A stretch of 64,000 nt of DNA from Rossellomorea aquimaris (GTDB lineage Bacteria > Bacillota > Bacilli > Bacillales > Bacillaceae_B): contig NZ_VTEX01000002.1 in assembly GCF_008180865.1 (NCBI RefSeq), positions 806,001-870,000 on the forward strand. Direction: 5' to 3'. How positions within the stretch are numbered: the stretch's first letter is position 1; each line of letters opens with the position of its first letter. Made by a program: the position numbers and the translations under genes. The notes beneath the pieces were generated by a model. The model made no database searches. It was not told the origin of the DNA and was given only the letters and a program-made list of their open reading frames with translations. Of the stretch, positions 27,120 to 35,698 are shown piece by piece.

Positions 27120-28757
27120 TTATTCCTTTTTATATAAAAATCTTGAAAGCACAAGACCGATCACTCCGATTGGAATCAGGATCATGGCACGGATCGTGAA
27201 ATCCAGGAACACGAGATCTGCCAGGAAGAATTTCACCAGTGCCAGAGCTAAAAAACTGATCCCCACCCAGCGGTAAAAGGCATCCTTCCTGCTTTCACCG
27301 AAGATGAGATAAGCAATGGACAGGGCGGCAATTGCCACGGTGAAGGCGGTGGTTCGCTGGGTATAATCCCAGCCGATTACAATGAAATCCGTCAAACGTA
27401 ACACGAAGAACATCACAATCACTGTCAACACCACTTTAATCGCCGTTGTCGACACGTTTAAGAAAGAGGACTCCTTTTTATTGTAATGGGAAAACAGATA
27501 CACATACCCAAAAGCAATCACAAAAATCGACAGCTCAATCGTAAAGAAATCATCGGATGCACCGACCAGTACCCCGAGGAATGAACACATCATCAAAAGA
27601 ATGGAAGCAACCAAACCAAGATAGCTTTCCCTTCTTCCAGCAAGCCATAAAAGGGCAGTAGCCTGAAGGCCGACTAAGACAAAGCGCCAATCGTATTCTA
27701 ATAGTTCAAATAAGAAGAGGAGCACATGTAGGAAACCTAAGACCAGCAGGACATCCTTTGTTTGTTTCTTTTCCTTCGGTTCAATGAACGATACGCCGAT
27801 ATACACCGCTGCGAAAGTCACATAATAAAAGAGTGGGATCGCTGCGTAAATATCATTCAATAATCCGAGAAGGATGAAGGAGCCTGACACTAGAGCAGGA
27901 ATCATTTCGGCACTCACCCGTTCATCGCGGCCCAGCACGATCAACAGTAAAACATAGGCGTGCTGAATGGCAAATGGAATCAGAACGGTCAGCGTCATCG
28001 CCCCTACCCCAAAGACCGCAAAGAAAAACAATGAGAAATATAGTAAGTAATAATGTATATTCCAGGCAATCCGGTATCGTTTCACCGTACTGAACGTCAT
28101 TAACACAAAGAACAATACTAACTCATATCCGTAAAACAACCACTCATTCCGTTCGTCCCCTGCAAAAATGAACGGAAACAGATACGCTCCTGCCCCTATC
28201 AAGCAGAGGATCACTTCAGAACCATGCTTATGAGAAGTCAACAGTCCGACAGAAATAATGACGAGTAATAGTAGATTCGTGATGAGTCCGCCTATATATC
28301 CATATAAGATGTTTGCCGAGAATAACGTAATGATCGCAAGGACGATGCTCCCCGACAGCAGCGTGAGGGCTAATTTCCTCTGATCCCTGATATACCGCTC
28401 TCCTAAGTAATACATCACCATACTGATGACAGCCCCCGTTAACACCCTTAAACCGGGCGTAACCCAGCCATTTTGAGAAGCAGCCATAAAGCCCCAGATA
28501 CTTCCTATCAATAGAACAAATAGAAACACTTTCGGAAGCCAGCGTTCCACTGAAAAGTCGAAGGGCTCTTTTTCAATGAATGGCTCATTTTCCTCATCAG
28601 GGAAATGCTCTTCAGGTTCTGCATACACTTCTGCTTTTTGGATGACAGGCGCTTCACTTTCGCTCTTCGCTTGTATCAACTGCCTTTTCACAAGGTATAG
28701 CTCTCTTTCCAGAGTGCTGATTTTCCGTTCCAGGCGTTCAAACTCTTCTTTCTCCAT
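27120..28757 (-). CDS. DUF2339-type multi-pass membrane protein
   Basis: 545 residues. An N-terminal coiled coil (1-30) and acidic linker are followed by about 14 or more hydrophobic helices. The arrangement matches the DUF2339 family of large membrane proteins, whose function is unknown. ATG at 28757 follows GGGGTGGAACT. Single gene. Confidence 0.8.
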   Translation of the reverse strand: MEKEEFERLERKISTLERELYLVKRQLIQAKSESEAPVIQKAEVYAEPEEHFPDEENEPFIEKEPFDFSVERWLPKVFLFVLLIGSIWGFMAASQNGWVTPGLRVLTGAVISMVMYYLGERYIRDQRKLALTLLSGSIVLAIITLFSANILYGYIGGLITNLLLLVIISVGLLTSHKHGSEVILCLIGAGAYLFPFIFAGDERNEWLFYGYELVLFFVLMTFSTVKRYRIAWNIHYYLLYFSLFFFAVFGVGAMTLTVLIPFAIQHAYVLLLIVLGRDERVSAEMIPALVSGSFILLGLLNDIYAAIPLFYYVTFAAVYIGVSFIEPKEKKQTKDVLLVLGFLHVLLFLFELLEYDWRFVLVGLQATALLWLAGRRESYLGLVASILLMMCSFLGVLVGASDDFFTIELSIFVIAFGYVYLFSHYNKKESSFLNVSTTAIKVVLTVIVMFFVLRLTDFIVIGWDYTQRTTAFTVAIAALSIAYLIFGESRKDAFYRWVGISFLALALVKFFLADLVFLDFTIRAMILIPIGVIGLVLSRFLYKKE

Positions 28758-28983
28758 AGTTCCACCCCCTACCTATTATTTATACAGGAATAGGCCAATA
28801 TTTTCCTTTATTTTTTGGAAAGTAGAACAGTATTTTATGACAAGGCTCTTTTCGTAAACATTGTTGCTATTTAAACAGAGAAAGTACGGCGGTGCGCATC
28901 CTCGTTTCCCCCACTTATTATTCGTAGATTCTAAAAAAGGAAATTCATCTTTTGAATGAGTGGTAGTGTGAAAACATGGAACG

Positions 28984-29073
28984 TTCCTTTTCGCTCCAGG
29001 CACTTGCTTTCCGCGGGGAGGAAGTCGAGCCTCTATCTCCCGCAGGAGTCAAGTGCCTTCCGCTACAATCCAC
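28984..29073. repeat. Bacillaceae-type GC-rich repeat element, copy A1
   Basis: Contains CGCTCCAGGCACTTGCTTTC, CGCGGGGAGG, CGCAGGAGTC and CTTCCGCTACAATCCAC. It matches 57637-57748 in layout and resembles a GC-rich repeat I recall from many Bacillaceae genomes. It lies in the 28758-29587 gap, whose middle (29075-29326) is AT-rich with short hairpins and no convincing gene. Confidence 0.7.
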
Positions 29074-29326
29074 TCTGTGCTACTAAATTCTGACTGCTAT
29101 TTATATGGATATAAAAACGAAAAAACACTCCTAGTGTAGATAAGTTGAGCTTTTATTCCCAAAACGGACCATCTACAAAGGAGTAAAAGAAAATTTATTG
29201 TTAACTCATAGATCGGTGGATCATCTAACTATCTATCAAATGAAACAAACAATGCTACCGTGGAAAAGGACCTCTCTTAAAGAGAGCAGTAGTCCGTTTA
29301 CTATAGAGAGTTTTTGTCACTTTTAA

Positions 29327-29493
29327 GCTCTGTCACGAAATTTCCATATAGATGGTGAGGAGAACTGCGTAGACTCCTGCGGAAGTACGGTCGTGCCGAG
29401 ACACCGGAAGCGAAGCTGAGGAGGCTCGGCCGAACGTCCGCGGAAAGCGAAGCAGTTCCCCTCACCCTCTAAGCATACATTGATTGACAGAGC
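29327..29493. repeat. MITE-like element, copy B1 (167 bp)
   Basis: Bounded by GCTCTGTCA and its inverse TGACAGAGC. The core is palindromic: GGTGAGGAGAACTGC...GCAGTTCCCCTCACC. The copy at 57832-57998 has the same length and high similarity. It encodes nothing. Confidence 0.78.
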
Positions 29494-29544
29494 CAATGCA
29501 GTTCCTATGTAACTAAAAAACAATCTTTGCAAAAAGAGCTTTTG

Positions 29545-29585
29545 ACAAAGAAAAAGCTCCACCTTATTGAAAGGTGAAGCTTTGT
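29545..29585. terminator. Terminator of the YitT-family gene
   Basis: AAAGCTTCACCT/AGGTGGAGCTTT hairpin with a T run on the minus strand. Confidence 0.82.
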
Positions 29586-29587
29586 TT

Positions 29588-30436
29588 CTATGCCAATCGT
29601 TTGAAGTTTTGACCGAGTATTTCATTCATTGTATGGACCGTGATGAAGGCACGGTTATCAACCTGGGTGATGAAGCCTTTCAGCTTGGAGAAGTCCTTGC
29701 GACCAAGGATGGTCGTGATGACTTCCTTTTCGTCGGAAGTGAAGGCTCCTGTTGCCGTATGGATCGTCGCTCCTTTTCCCAGTTCATGAACGATATAAGA
29801 CTTGATCTCATCGCTGTATCTGCTTATGATCACAATCTCTTTATTTGAATTGAATTGTTGCAATGCATAATCGATTACCAATCCGTTCAGGATGACACCG
29901 AAGAATGCATACATTCCGACTTGCGGTCCGAATAATACGGCTGAGGACATGGCGATTGATAAATCTGCCAGCAATACGCCTCTGCCTACATCTATATTGA
30001 AATATTTATTAAAGATCAGGGCCACGATATCCGTTCCACCCGTTGATGCCTGTTGGTTGAATACTATGGCCATCCCGGTTGCGGCAATGCATTGCCCGAT
30101 AATCAATTGAATCAAAATATCATCACTTAATGGAGCACTCATGGGAGCAAATCGCTCCAATAACCAAACGTAGAATGAAAGGGCGAAACTTGCGTAAATG
30201 GTTTTCGCACCGAAATTAAAGCCGAGAAAGATCACACCGACGATAAATAATACGATATTGATTATGATCATGAACAGTCCAAGGGAAAGACCCGGAAACA
30301 GATCGTTCATGATGATTGACAATCCACTTACTCCCCCTGTCGCTAAATTATTTGGCGATAAGAAAAAATGGACATTCACCGAAACAAGAAATGCACCAAG
30401 ATTCATCATTAAGAAGGAAAATATTCTTTGTCGCAT
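29588..30436 (-). CDS. YitT-family membrane protein (DUF161/DUF2179)
   Basis: 282 residues. About five N-terminal membrane helices (NNLATGGVSGLSIIM, QQASTGGTDIVALI) then a cytosolic DUF2179 domain (about 220-282, TATGAFTSDEKEVITTILGR). A widespread Firmicutes family of unknown transport or regulatory role. AAAGGAGG precedes tandem GTG (30439) and ATG (30436) codons; spacing favours the ATG. Single gene. Confidence 0.87.
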   Translation of the reverse strand: MRQRIFSFLMMNLGAFLVSVNVHFFLSPNNLATGGVSGLSIIMNDLFPGLSLGLFMIIINIVLFIVGVIFLGFNFGAKTIYASFALSFYVWLLERFAPMSAPLSDDILIQLIIGQCIAATGMAIVFNQQASTGGTDIVALIFNKYFNIDVGRGVLLADLSIAMSSAVLFGPQVGMYAFFGVILNGLVIDYALQQFNSNKEIVIISRYSDEIKSYIVHELGKGATIHTATGAFTSDEKEVITTILGRKDFSKLKGFITQVDNRAFITVHTMNEILGQNFKRLA

Positions 30437-30654
30437 CACCGCAACCTCCTTTTTCTTTAAAATTTTTATTGATTTTCCGTAAATAGTTGAACAACGGGAT
30501 TATAAAGCCCATCAAGACCCTTTGTAAAGGGAATCCGGTCAAATAAATAAGGTTTAATAATTGTGAAAATTGGAAGGGTTTCCAGATGCGATGATGGTAG
30601 GGTTCGGGTTTTAGGGGGTAACAATTGGGGTAAGGTGGGAATTTTAGCTCTCAC

Positions 30655-30692
30655 CGCAAAAAAAGCTCCCTTCACCAAAGAAGAGAGCTTTT
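30655..30692 (-). terminator. Terminator of the EamA transporter gene
   Basis: AAAAGCTCTC/GGGAGCTTTT hairpin with seven Ts on the minus strand. The stretch 30490-30654 holds nothing I can identify. Confidence 0.8.
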
Positions 30693-30695
30693 CGT

Positions 30696-31595
30696 TCACC
30701 CAAATTGTTTCCTATTCCGGACAGGTCCTATATGAAATTGAGGAATGGCTATCCCTATCAAGATCAGCAGGATGCCTATGAGCTGCAATAGCACCACTTG
30801 TTCATGGAGAATCCACATGGCCGCGAGTATCGCAGCCGGAAGTTCCGCTGCCCCCATAATCGTCGAGAGACCCGAATCGAGGTGTGGAGTACCGATCGCG
30901 AAAAAGACGACGGGAAAGATACTTCCGAAGATGCCGACGAGTAGTCCAAAGTCAGCCATTTCAACAATTTGAACAGGTTCTTGAAGGAAAGAAGGGCGAA
31001 ACGCGATGAGGACTACAAGTAAACCGCCAAGGGTGATCATCATGCTTTTTTGAATCGTGGGCACTTCTCTTGCCACCTTGCCGCTGAAGAAGATAAACAG
31101 GGCAAATGTAATGGCTGCAAAGAAACCAAAAAGAATTCCCATACCATTTTCAGACCATCTGAAACGTTCAGAAGAAATCACCCCTCCTGCAAGCAAGGTT
31201 CCCATCCATAGAAATACAACCGAAAGCAGCTTCTTATTGGAAGGGAATTTTTTTAAATAGATCGATTCAATCAAAACACCGATCCATGTGAATTGGAATA
31301 GCATGACAACTGCAATGGAAGCAGGAACCTCATGAAGGCTGAGACCATAAAAGACCCCCGTCAAGCTAAGAAGGATTCCGACCCCGAAGAGCGAGATCCA
31401 ATGCGTCTTAGTCATCTTTATTTTTTTAGTAAAAAGAAAGGCCAGGAATAACATAGCCACTCCAAATAAATACTGTATACCCGTTACATCTGAAACAGAG
31501 TAGCCTTCAGCAAATCCAAGCTTCACGACAGAAGCATGTATCCCGTAAGAACTTGCTCCAATTAATACACAAAGAGATGCGTTTAACGGCTTCAT
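30696..31595 (-). CDS. EamA/DMT-family transporter
   Basis: 299 residues, ten predicted helices as two EamA repeats. The family exports metabolites or drugs. Segments such as PASIAVVMLFQFTWIGVLIE and ELPAAILAAMWILHEQVVLLQ are typical. ATG follows AGGAGGGAGCGGG. Substrate unknown; single gene. Confidence 0.88.
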   Translation of the reverse strand: MKPLNASLCVLIGASSYGIHASVVKLGFAEGYSVSDVTGIQYLFGVAMLFLAFLFTKKIKMTKTHWISLFGVGILLSLTGVFYGLSLHEVPASIAVVMLFQFTWIGVLIESIYLKKFPSNKKLLSVVFLWMGTLLAGGVISSERFRWSENGMGILFGFFAAITFALFIFFSGKVAREVPTIQKSMMITLGGLLVVLIAFRPSFLQEPVQIVEMADFGLLVGIFGSIFPVVFFAIGTPHLDSGLSTIMGAAELPAAILAAMWILHEQVVLLQLIGILLILIGIAIPQFHIGPVRNRKQFG

Positions 31596-31681
31596 CCCGC
31601 TCCCTCCTTTTCTATCTCTTCCCGCAAGTATAATCCCGGAAATTTATTTCGGCAATAGAAATATTCGCCTATCGTTAAACA

Positions 31682-31716
31682 AAAAAAAGAACGATTCCTA
31701 AAGCAGAATCGTCCTT
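31682..31716 (-). terminator. queF terminator
   Basis: ACGATTC/GAATCGT stem with an 8-nt loop, followed by eight Ts on the minus strand. Confidence 0.85.
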
Positions 31717-31722
31717 CCCATC

Positions 31723-32220
31723 TTATCGGTTATCAACCTTCTCCGGATACAAATCATGGTTCATCAAGCGGTGGTCTGCCATCGTTTCGTATTTCGTACC
31801 TGGCTTTCCGTAGTTACAGTATGGATCAATGCTGATTCCTCCGCGTGGAGTGAACTTACCCCATACTTCGATGTAGCGTGGATCCATTAATTCGATCAGG
31901 TCGTTCATGATGATGTTCATGCAGTCTTCGTGGAAATCACCATGATTTCTGAAGCTGAACAGGTAGAGTTTGAGTGATTTGCTTTCCACCATCTTTTCAC
32001 CTGGTATATAGCTGATATAGATGGCAGCGAAGTCTGGCTGACCTGTTTTCGGGCATAGACTTGTGAATTCAGGACAGTTGAACTTCACAAAATAATCCCG
32101 GTTTGGGTGCTTATTATCGAATGCTTCCAAAATGTGTGGAGCATATTCGAAAAGGTAATTCGTTCCTTGATTACCTAATAATGATAGATCTGTTAAATCT
32201 TCGTCTTTTCTTCCTGACAT
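31723..32220 (-). CDS. queF: NADPH-dependent preQ0 reductase QueF
   Basis: 165 residues. Reduces the nitrile of 7-cyano-7-deazaguanine to preQ1 in queuosine biosynthesis. The unimodular form: QueF motif [14 protein letters not shown] with catalytic C56 and D63, and NADPH site [23 protein letters not shown] at 32220 (MSGRKDEDL) follows GGGGAGG; the longer frame is leader RNA. Unlike the B. subtilis queCDEF operon, queF is alone here. Controlled by the preQ1 riboswitch upstream. Confidence 0.95.
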   Translation of the reverse strand: MSGRKDEDLTDLSLLGNQGTNYLFEYAPHILEAFDNKHPNRDYFVKFNCPEFTSLCPKTGQPDFAAIYISYIPGEKMVESKSLKLYLFSFRNHGDFHEDCMNIIMNDLIELMDPRYIEVWGKFTPRGGISIDPYCNYGKPGTKYETMADHRLMNHDLYPEKVDNR

Positions 32221-32222
32221 GT

Positions 32223-32262
32223 AAAAAATCCTCCCCTTCAGAGTGCCTCGAATGAAGGAGGA
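32223..32262 (-). terminator. Terminator overlapping the queF ribosome site
   Basis: TCCTCCTTCA/TGAAGGGGAGGA hairpin followed by TTTTTT, with the queF ATG three bases beyond. The 3' arm contains the GGGGAGG ribosome site, so one hairpin could both terminate and mask translation. Confidence 0.82.
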
Positions 32263-32378
32263 CATAGCATTAGCCTAAGAATCGACATAACAGGCAGGTA
32301 AATTGCAAATAATGCACTATCCTGTTACGCTTAAAGGATAACATGTTTAAGAAAATCCCATGTTAGATTCATAGAACC

Positions 32379-32415
32379 ATAGTTTTTTATAGAGGGTTAA
32401 TGCTATGAACCTCTC
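32379..32415 (-). ncRNA. PreQ1-I riboswitch
   Basis: Minus-strand AGAGAGGTTCATAGCATTAA, CCCTCTATAAAAAACTATGG. It matches the preQ1-I consensus: AGAGGTTC stem, loop, CCCTCT, then the A-rich tail AUAAAAAACUA that makes the pseudoknot. It faces queF. Bases 32398-32407 are a perfect 10-bp inverse of 32263-32272, next to the terminator, which suggests a long-range antiterminator. Confidence 0.9.
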
Positions 32416-32567
32416 TCAGGTACTTGAGCGACAAATTGTGTTACAGAGGTTATATTAAATAAGAATATAGGGAAAGTCAATCCAATTATAGATTGAAATT
32501 TGCAGCAGGAATTTCAATTCTATCTATTGAATATAGTAATTGGTATTTTTGCTGGGAGTGATCATAA

Positions 32568-33218
32568 ATGAATCAGCTGGTCCAGGCTTTCACCAAGTCT
32601 ATTCTCGCGGGAGACGTGCATTCATTAATGGAATTACATTCGTCTTCTATTCACTCAAAAATAGATAATTTTACTTTTTATGAGAAAATTATTAAACCAT
32701 CTATGTATAGAATCGGTGATCTTTGGGAGAAAAATCAAATTACCGTTGCAGATGAGCATTTAGCTACTGCAACCCTTAAATATTTACTTGCAACAATATT
32801 TACCCATCAAGAAGCTTTGGAAAACCATCCTAAAGCTCTTTTATTTTGTATAGAGGGTGAACATCATAGTTTAGGACTTGAGCTTGCGAACGAAGTGTTC
32901 AAAGAAAAACAATGGAATACCCGTTACTTGGGAGCAAATGTCCCTGTTAAGGATGCCCTAACATTTATTGAAGCGTGGGAACCCCATGTCGTTGGGATTT
33001 CAATCGGGATGACAACAGAACTGACTCGATTGAAAGCGTGCATTGAAAAGATCAGAGAGCATAATCAAGAGATTGAAATTCTGGTTGGCGGTCGATTGAT
33101 TTCAAACTATACCCTGGATTTTCTGGAAAAATCACAGGTAAAAAGCTTTAATGACTTGTTAGAGCTCAATGATTACCTGACAGATATGTCTGAACAGCCT
33201 GTTTCCCAGAAAGGCTAG
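32568..33218 (+). CDS. Free-standing B12-binding, CarH-like light-sensor protein
   Basis: 216 residues, with no DNA-binding domain. Residues 1-85 form the helical B12-binding-2 cap, with W53 then nine residues then E63-H64, the Wx9EH motif of the CarH/LitR photoreceptors. Residues about 88-205 are the B12-binding Rossmann domain with EHHSLG (E98-x-H100-x-x-G103), where H100 should be the lower cobalt ligand. ATG follows GGGAGTGATCATAA. The next gene (33305) is on the same strand with an unclear boundary. I infer a light- or cobalamin-responsive switch acting through a protein partner. Confidence 0.87.
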   Translation: MNQLVQAFTKSILAGDVHSLMELHSSSIHSKIDNFTFYEKIIKPSMYRIGDLWEKNQITVADEHLATATLKYLLATIFTHQEALENHPKALLFCIEGEHHSLGLELANEVFKEKQWNTRYLGANVPVKDALTFIEAWEPHVVGISIGMTTELTRLKACIEKIREHNQEIEILVGGRLISNYTLDFLEKSQVKSFNDLLELNDYLTDMSEQPVSQKG

Positions 33219-33304
33219 CTCCTTCATCATATTTAGCCAAACTTAATAAGGTTCAACTGAATGTTATCCCACATGAACCTCCTCTATAAGTGAGGAATGG
33301 GGCA

Positions 33305-33838
33305 ATGACGTCCATTAACCTTTCCCAAGGGAGTGATCATGTGGAAAATCTGCATTTATGCCCGATTCCTTATCTACTATTGGACAGGCAGTTTAATTTA
33401 ATAGATGCGTCAAATTCAGGGTATGACTTCTTAAAGCCTGGAGAAAACTTCATGTCTATAGTAGAAGAGGAAAGCTCGCCAAAGTTCGCACGGATTATTC
33501 ATAAGAATTCCTCCGGTAAAATGGAATTGAATCTGAAGAGAAATGATTCATTCGAGCTGTTTGATATTTTCTATCAGTTTTCAGATATGCAGCAATATTT
33601 CCATGTTGCCGTCATTTCTAAAGACGTTCAATACAAGAAAGTATCAGATCAAATGAATGGCTTATTTGATCTCATGGGTAAGTCCACGTATCCACGAAAA
33701 GAACCGAATTTGACAGAAGTACTGGCTAAAGTGTCTTCTCTTTATTTGAAGCTTTCTAATACTTCTGATTGGAATCGACAAGAAATTATGGATAAAATAA
33801 AAGAGATAGAAAATCACCTTCAGCAAAATGTGAAGTGA
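33305..33838 (+). CDS. PAS-like domain protein, partner of the B12 protein
   Basis: 177 residues. The N-terminal half (about 10-110) resembles a PAS fold: LCPIPYLLLDRQFNLIDASN, GYDFLKPGENFMSIVEEE. The C-terminal 60 residues are helical and charged (KVSSLYLKLSNTSDWNRQEI), possibly a dimer or partner helix. No kinase, GGDEF or DNA-binding domain. ATG at 33305 is chosen over GTG 33290 on weak evidence (AGGAATGGGGCA). It starts 86 bp after the B12 gene and is likely co-transcribed. Confidence 0.72.
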   Translation: MTSINLSQGSDHVENLHLCPIPYLLLDRQFNLIDASNSGYDFLKPGENFMSIVEEESSPKFARIIHKNSSGKMELNLKRNDSFELFDIFYQFSDMQQYFHVAVISKDVQYKKVSDQMNGLFDLMGKSTYPRKEPNLTEVLAKVSSLYLKLSNTSDWNRQEIMDKIKEIENHLQQNVK

Positions 33839-33864
33839 TAATAAATTTTATAGGAGAAGACAAT

Positions 33865-34422
33865 ATGACTTTATTAACGAACATACTTGATTACAACCAG
33901 CAGTTTGTGCAAGAACAATCGTACGAAGAGTACAGAACAACCAAGTTTCCAGACAAACGATTAGTTATTCTTACTTGTATGGATACCCGTTTAGTAGAGC
34001 TTCTGCCTAAATCCATGAACATGAAAAATGGTGACGTAAAAATCGTCAAGAATGCCGGTGCGGTCGTGAGCCATCCGTTTGGCAGCATTATGCGCAGCCT
34101 GCTCGTTGCGGTATATGAACTCCAGGCAGATGAAGTACTCGTAATCGGTCACCACGACTGCGGAATGAGCGCCATCAACAGTGATAATATCCTGGACAAA
34201 ATGAAAGAACGCGGGGTGGCGGATGAAACACTCGACACCGTCAACTACTCCGGAATCGACCTCCACGACTGGCTGAAAGGCTTCAGCTCAGTACAGGAAA
34301 GCGTTGCCCACAGCGTCGACATGATCAAAAACCATCCATTGATGGATAAAAAGATTCCTGTCCACGGGCTTGTCATCAGTCCGGAAACAGGGAAGCTTGA
34401 TTTGGTTGTAGAGGGGTACTAA
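33865..34422 (+). CDS. ytiB: Beta-carbonic anhydrase, YtiB-like
   Basis: 185 residues. Interconverts CO2 and bicarbonate in the cytosol. Zinc ligands lie in LTCMDTR (C-x-D-x-R) and GHHDCGM (H and C). Segments such as KNAGAVVSHPFGSIMRSLLVAVYEL match B. subtilis YtiB. ATG at 33865 follows TAGGAGAAGACAAT. It starts 26 bp after the PAS gene and may be in the same operon. Confidence 0.92.
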   Translation: MTLLTNILDYNQQFVQEQSYEEYRTTKFPDKRLVILTCMDTRLVELLPKSMNMKNGDVKIVKNAGAVVSHPFGSIMRSLLVAVYELQADEVLVIGHHDCGMSAINSDNILDKMKERGVADETLDTVNYSGIDLHDWLKGFSSVQESVAHSVDMIKNHPLMDKKIPVHGLVISPETGKLDLVVEGY

Positions 34423-34423
34423 G

Positions 34424-34582
34424 AAAAGCGGAGGAGGCTTGTTCAGAGGCGACAAGCATAAGCCCCCCCTACCGGAAAGGCGTTCTTTGCCTTTTTGGTA
34501 GGGGGGGCTTATGACCTCTAGCCGCCGGAGCTGGACAAGCAGAAAAGCGGAGGCGGCTCGTTCAGAGGCGACAAGCATAACC
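34424..34582. repeat. Direct repeats around a long C-rich hairpin
   Basis: GAAAAGCGGAGG and GACAAGCATAA occur together at 34425-34461 and again at 34542-34580 (GAAAAGCGGAGGCGG). Between them lies a 17-bp perfect stem, CATAAGCCCCCCCTACC (34457-34473) with GGTAGGGGGGGCTTATG (34497-34513). It resembles dispersed Bacillaceae repeats. Confidence 0.75.
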
Positions 34583-34584
34583 TA

Positions 34585-34623
34585 AAAATCCCTGAAGGCG
34601 AACTCGCCTTCAGGGATTTTTGC
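34585..34623. terminator. Strong hairpin after ytiB
   Basis: AAATCCCTGAAGGCGA/TCGCCTTCAGGGATTT with a 3-nt loop and a T run. Likely the operon terminator. Confidence 0.88.
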
Positions 34624-34630
34624 GTATTTA

Positions 34631-34714
34631 GAGGGACGGACCTCCAGTTTTCTCATAAAGCCTGTCCTTATAGCATTCCTGCCAATTGATTGTAGATTAT
34701 AGGTCCGTCCCTCT
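34631..34714. repeat. Widely spaced inverted word pair
   Basis: GAGGGACGGACCTC (34631-34644) and AGGTCCGTCCCTCT (34701-34714) face each other across about 56 bp. The second copy lies inside the 3' end of the next gene and encodes its last residues. Confidence 0.85.
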
Positions 34715-35419
34715 AGAGAACCCCTTTAATTCCTTCAGGATCGGCATTTTTTCCATTTCGTCTTGGGTTACGTGTTCCCATTCGATGCCATGTGGTTTTG
34801 GGTAGGGGGTGTGGGTTTCCGTGATGCCTTCTTCGGTGATGATCCAGTCGACTGCCAGGTCATAGGAATCTCTTGGGATGTCGTCTCTTACAAGCTGCTC
34901 ACTGTTTATAGTCGTGATGACAGGCACCGGGTTGTTCCCGATTTCACGAAGGATGGCATATTCGCGATCGGCATACCCCTCTCCTTTTCCGAGCCTTCTC
35001 CCATCACGATGAATCGCAACGGAACCAACTACGATTAAGTCGATGGCAGGTATATCTGTGAGCGGTACAACTTTACCATATGTATTCATATGCTTGATAC
35101 TCGCTGCCTTTCTCTCTTCCCCCCCGGGTACCCATTCAGGCTTGATCATGACAAACCCGTCCTTTAAGCGCGGTGTTGGAATGAGCAAGGTTTTCCCGTC
35201 CTTCAACACAGATGCGCGAAGTGGAAGCTGAGGTGCATCCGGATTCACCTTTACGACCTCAGCATCCTTGTAAATATCCATACTTTGAACATAAGAGGCC
35301 GCCTTTTCTGCCCCTTTGAAATTGGGAATCCGTCCTACTAACGGAAATGGAAACCGCCCTAATTTATTTTCTGTCAGACGATTCCATACCTTATGCCTGA
35401 TTTCATCTTTCTCATTCAT
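34697..35419 (-). CDS. 5-formyltetrahydrofolate cyclo-ligase-family protein
   Basis: 240 residues. Related to methenyltetrahydrofolate synthetase/5-FTHF cyclo-ligase. The nucleotide/folate-site segment reads DGRRLGKGEGYADREYAILR. Residues before it, IDLIVVGSVAIHRDG, are typical. Longer than the classic YqgN-type enzyme and probably a paralogue, so activity is uncertain. ATG follows GGGGGAGAAATAAGT. The C-terminus FSRGTDL is encoded by a dispersed GGGACGGACC word. Confidence 0.83.
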   Translation of the reverse strand: MNEKDEIRHKVWNRLTENKLGRFPFPLVGRIPNFKGAEKAASYVQSMDIYKDAEVVKVNPDAPQLPLRASVLKDGKTLLIPTPRLKDGFVMIKPEWVPGGEERKAASIKHMNTYGKVVPLTDIPAIDLIVVGSVAIHRDGRRLGKGEGYADREYAILREIGNNPVPVITTINSEQLVRDDIPRDSYDLAVDWIITEEGITETHTPYPKPHGIEWEHVTQDEMEKMPILKELKGFSRGTDL

Positions 35420-35658
35420 ACTTATTTCTCCCCCTTTTTCAAGAAAAACTGGTAACAGGTACTAATTTCCCGATTCTTACGGGAAAATCAACTCAGAATT
35501 AAAACCATTCACCATCATTATACATAGTGCTGCTATTATTCTTATCATCCTAATGTCTATCAAACCATTTTAATCTGAGTCGCCAGCCTGCTTGATGTGG
35601 GCTGGTTTTTATGGTGGGGTGCAGGAATTTGGGAGGTTGTCTTTCCCTTTTTATGTTA

Positions 35659-35698
35659 AAAAAACCGAGCGATTTAATAATCAACTCGGTTTTTTCGT
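35659..35698 (-). terminator. Terminator of the acyltransferase gene
   Basis: AAACCGAG/CTCGGTTT hairpin with T runs on both strands. The gap 35420-35658 otherwise shows only a CCAGCC/GGGCTGG hairpin with a T run at about 35585-35608 with no obvious gene. Confidence 0.8.

Noticed and set aside
29100-29326. Possible insertion-sequence remnant with short inverted arms and a 40-codon open stretch
   Set aside because: No transposase motif recognised and the ends are not clear; treated as AT-rich spacer between repeat elements.
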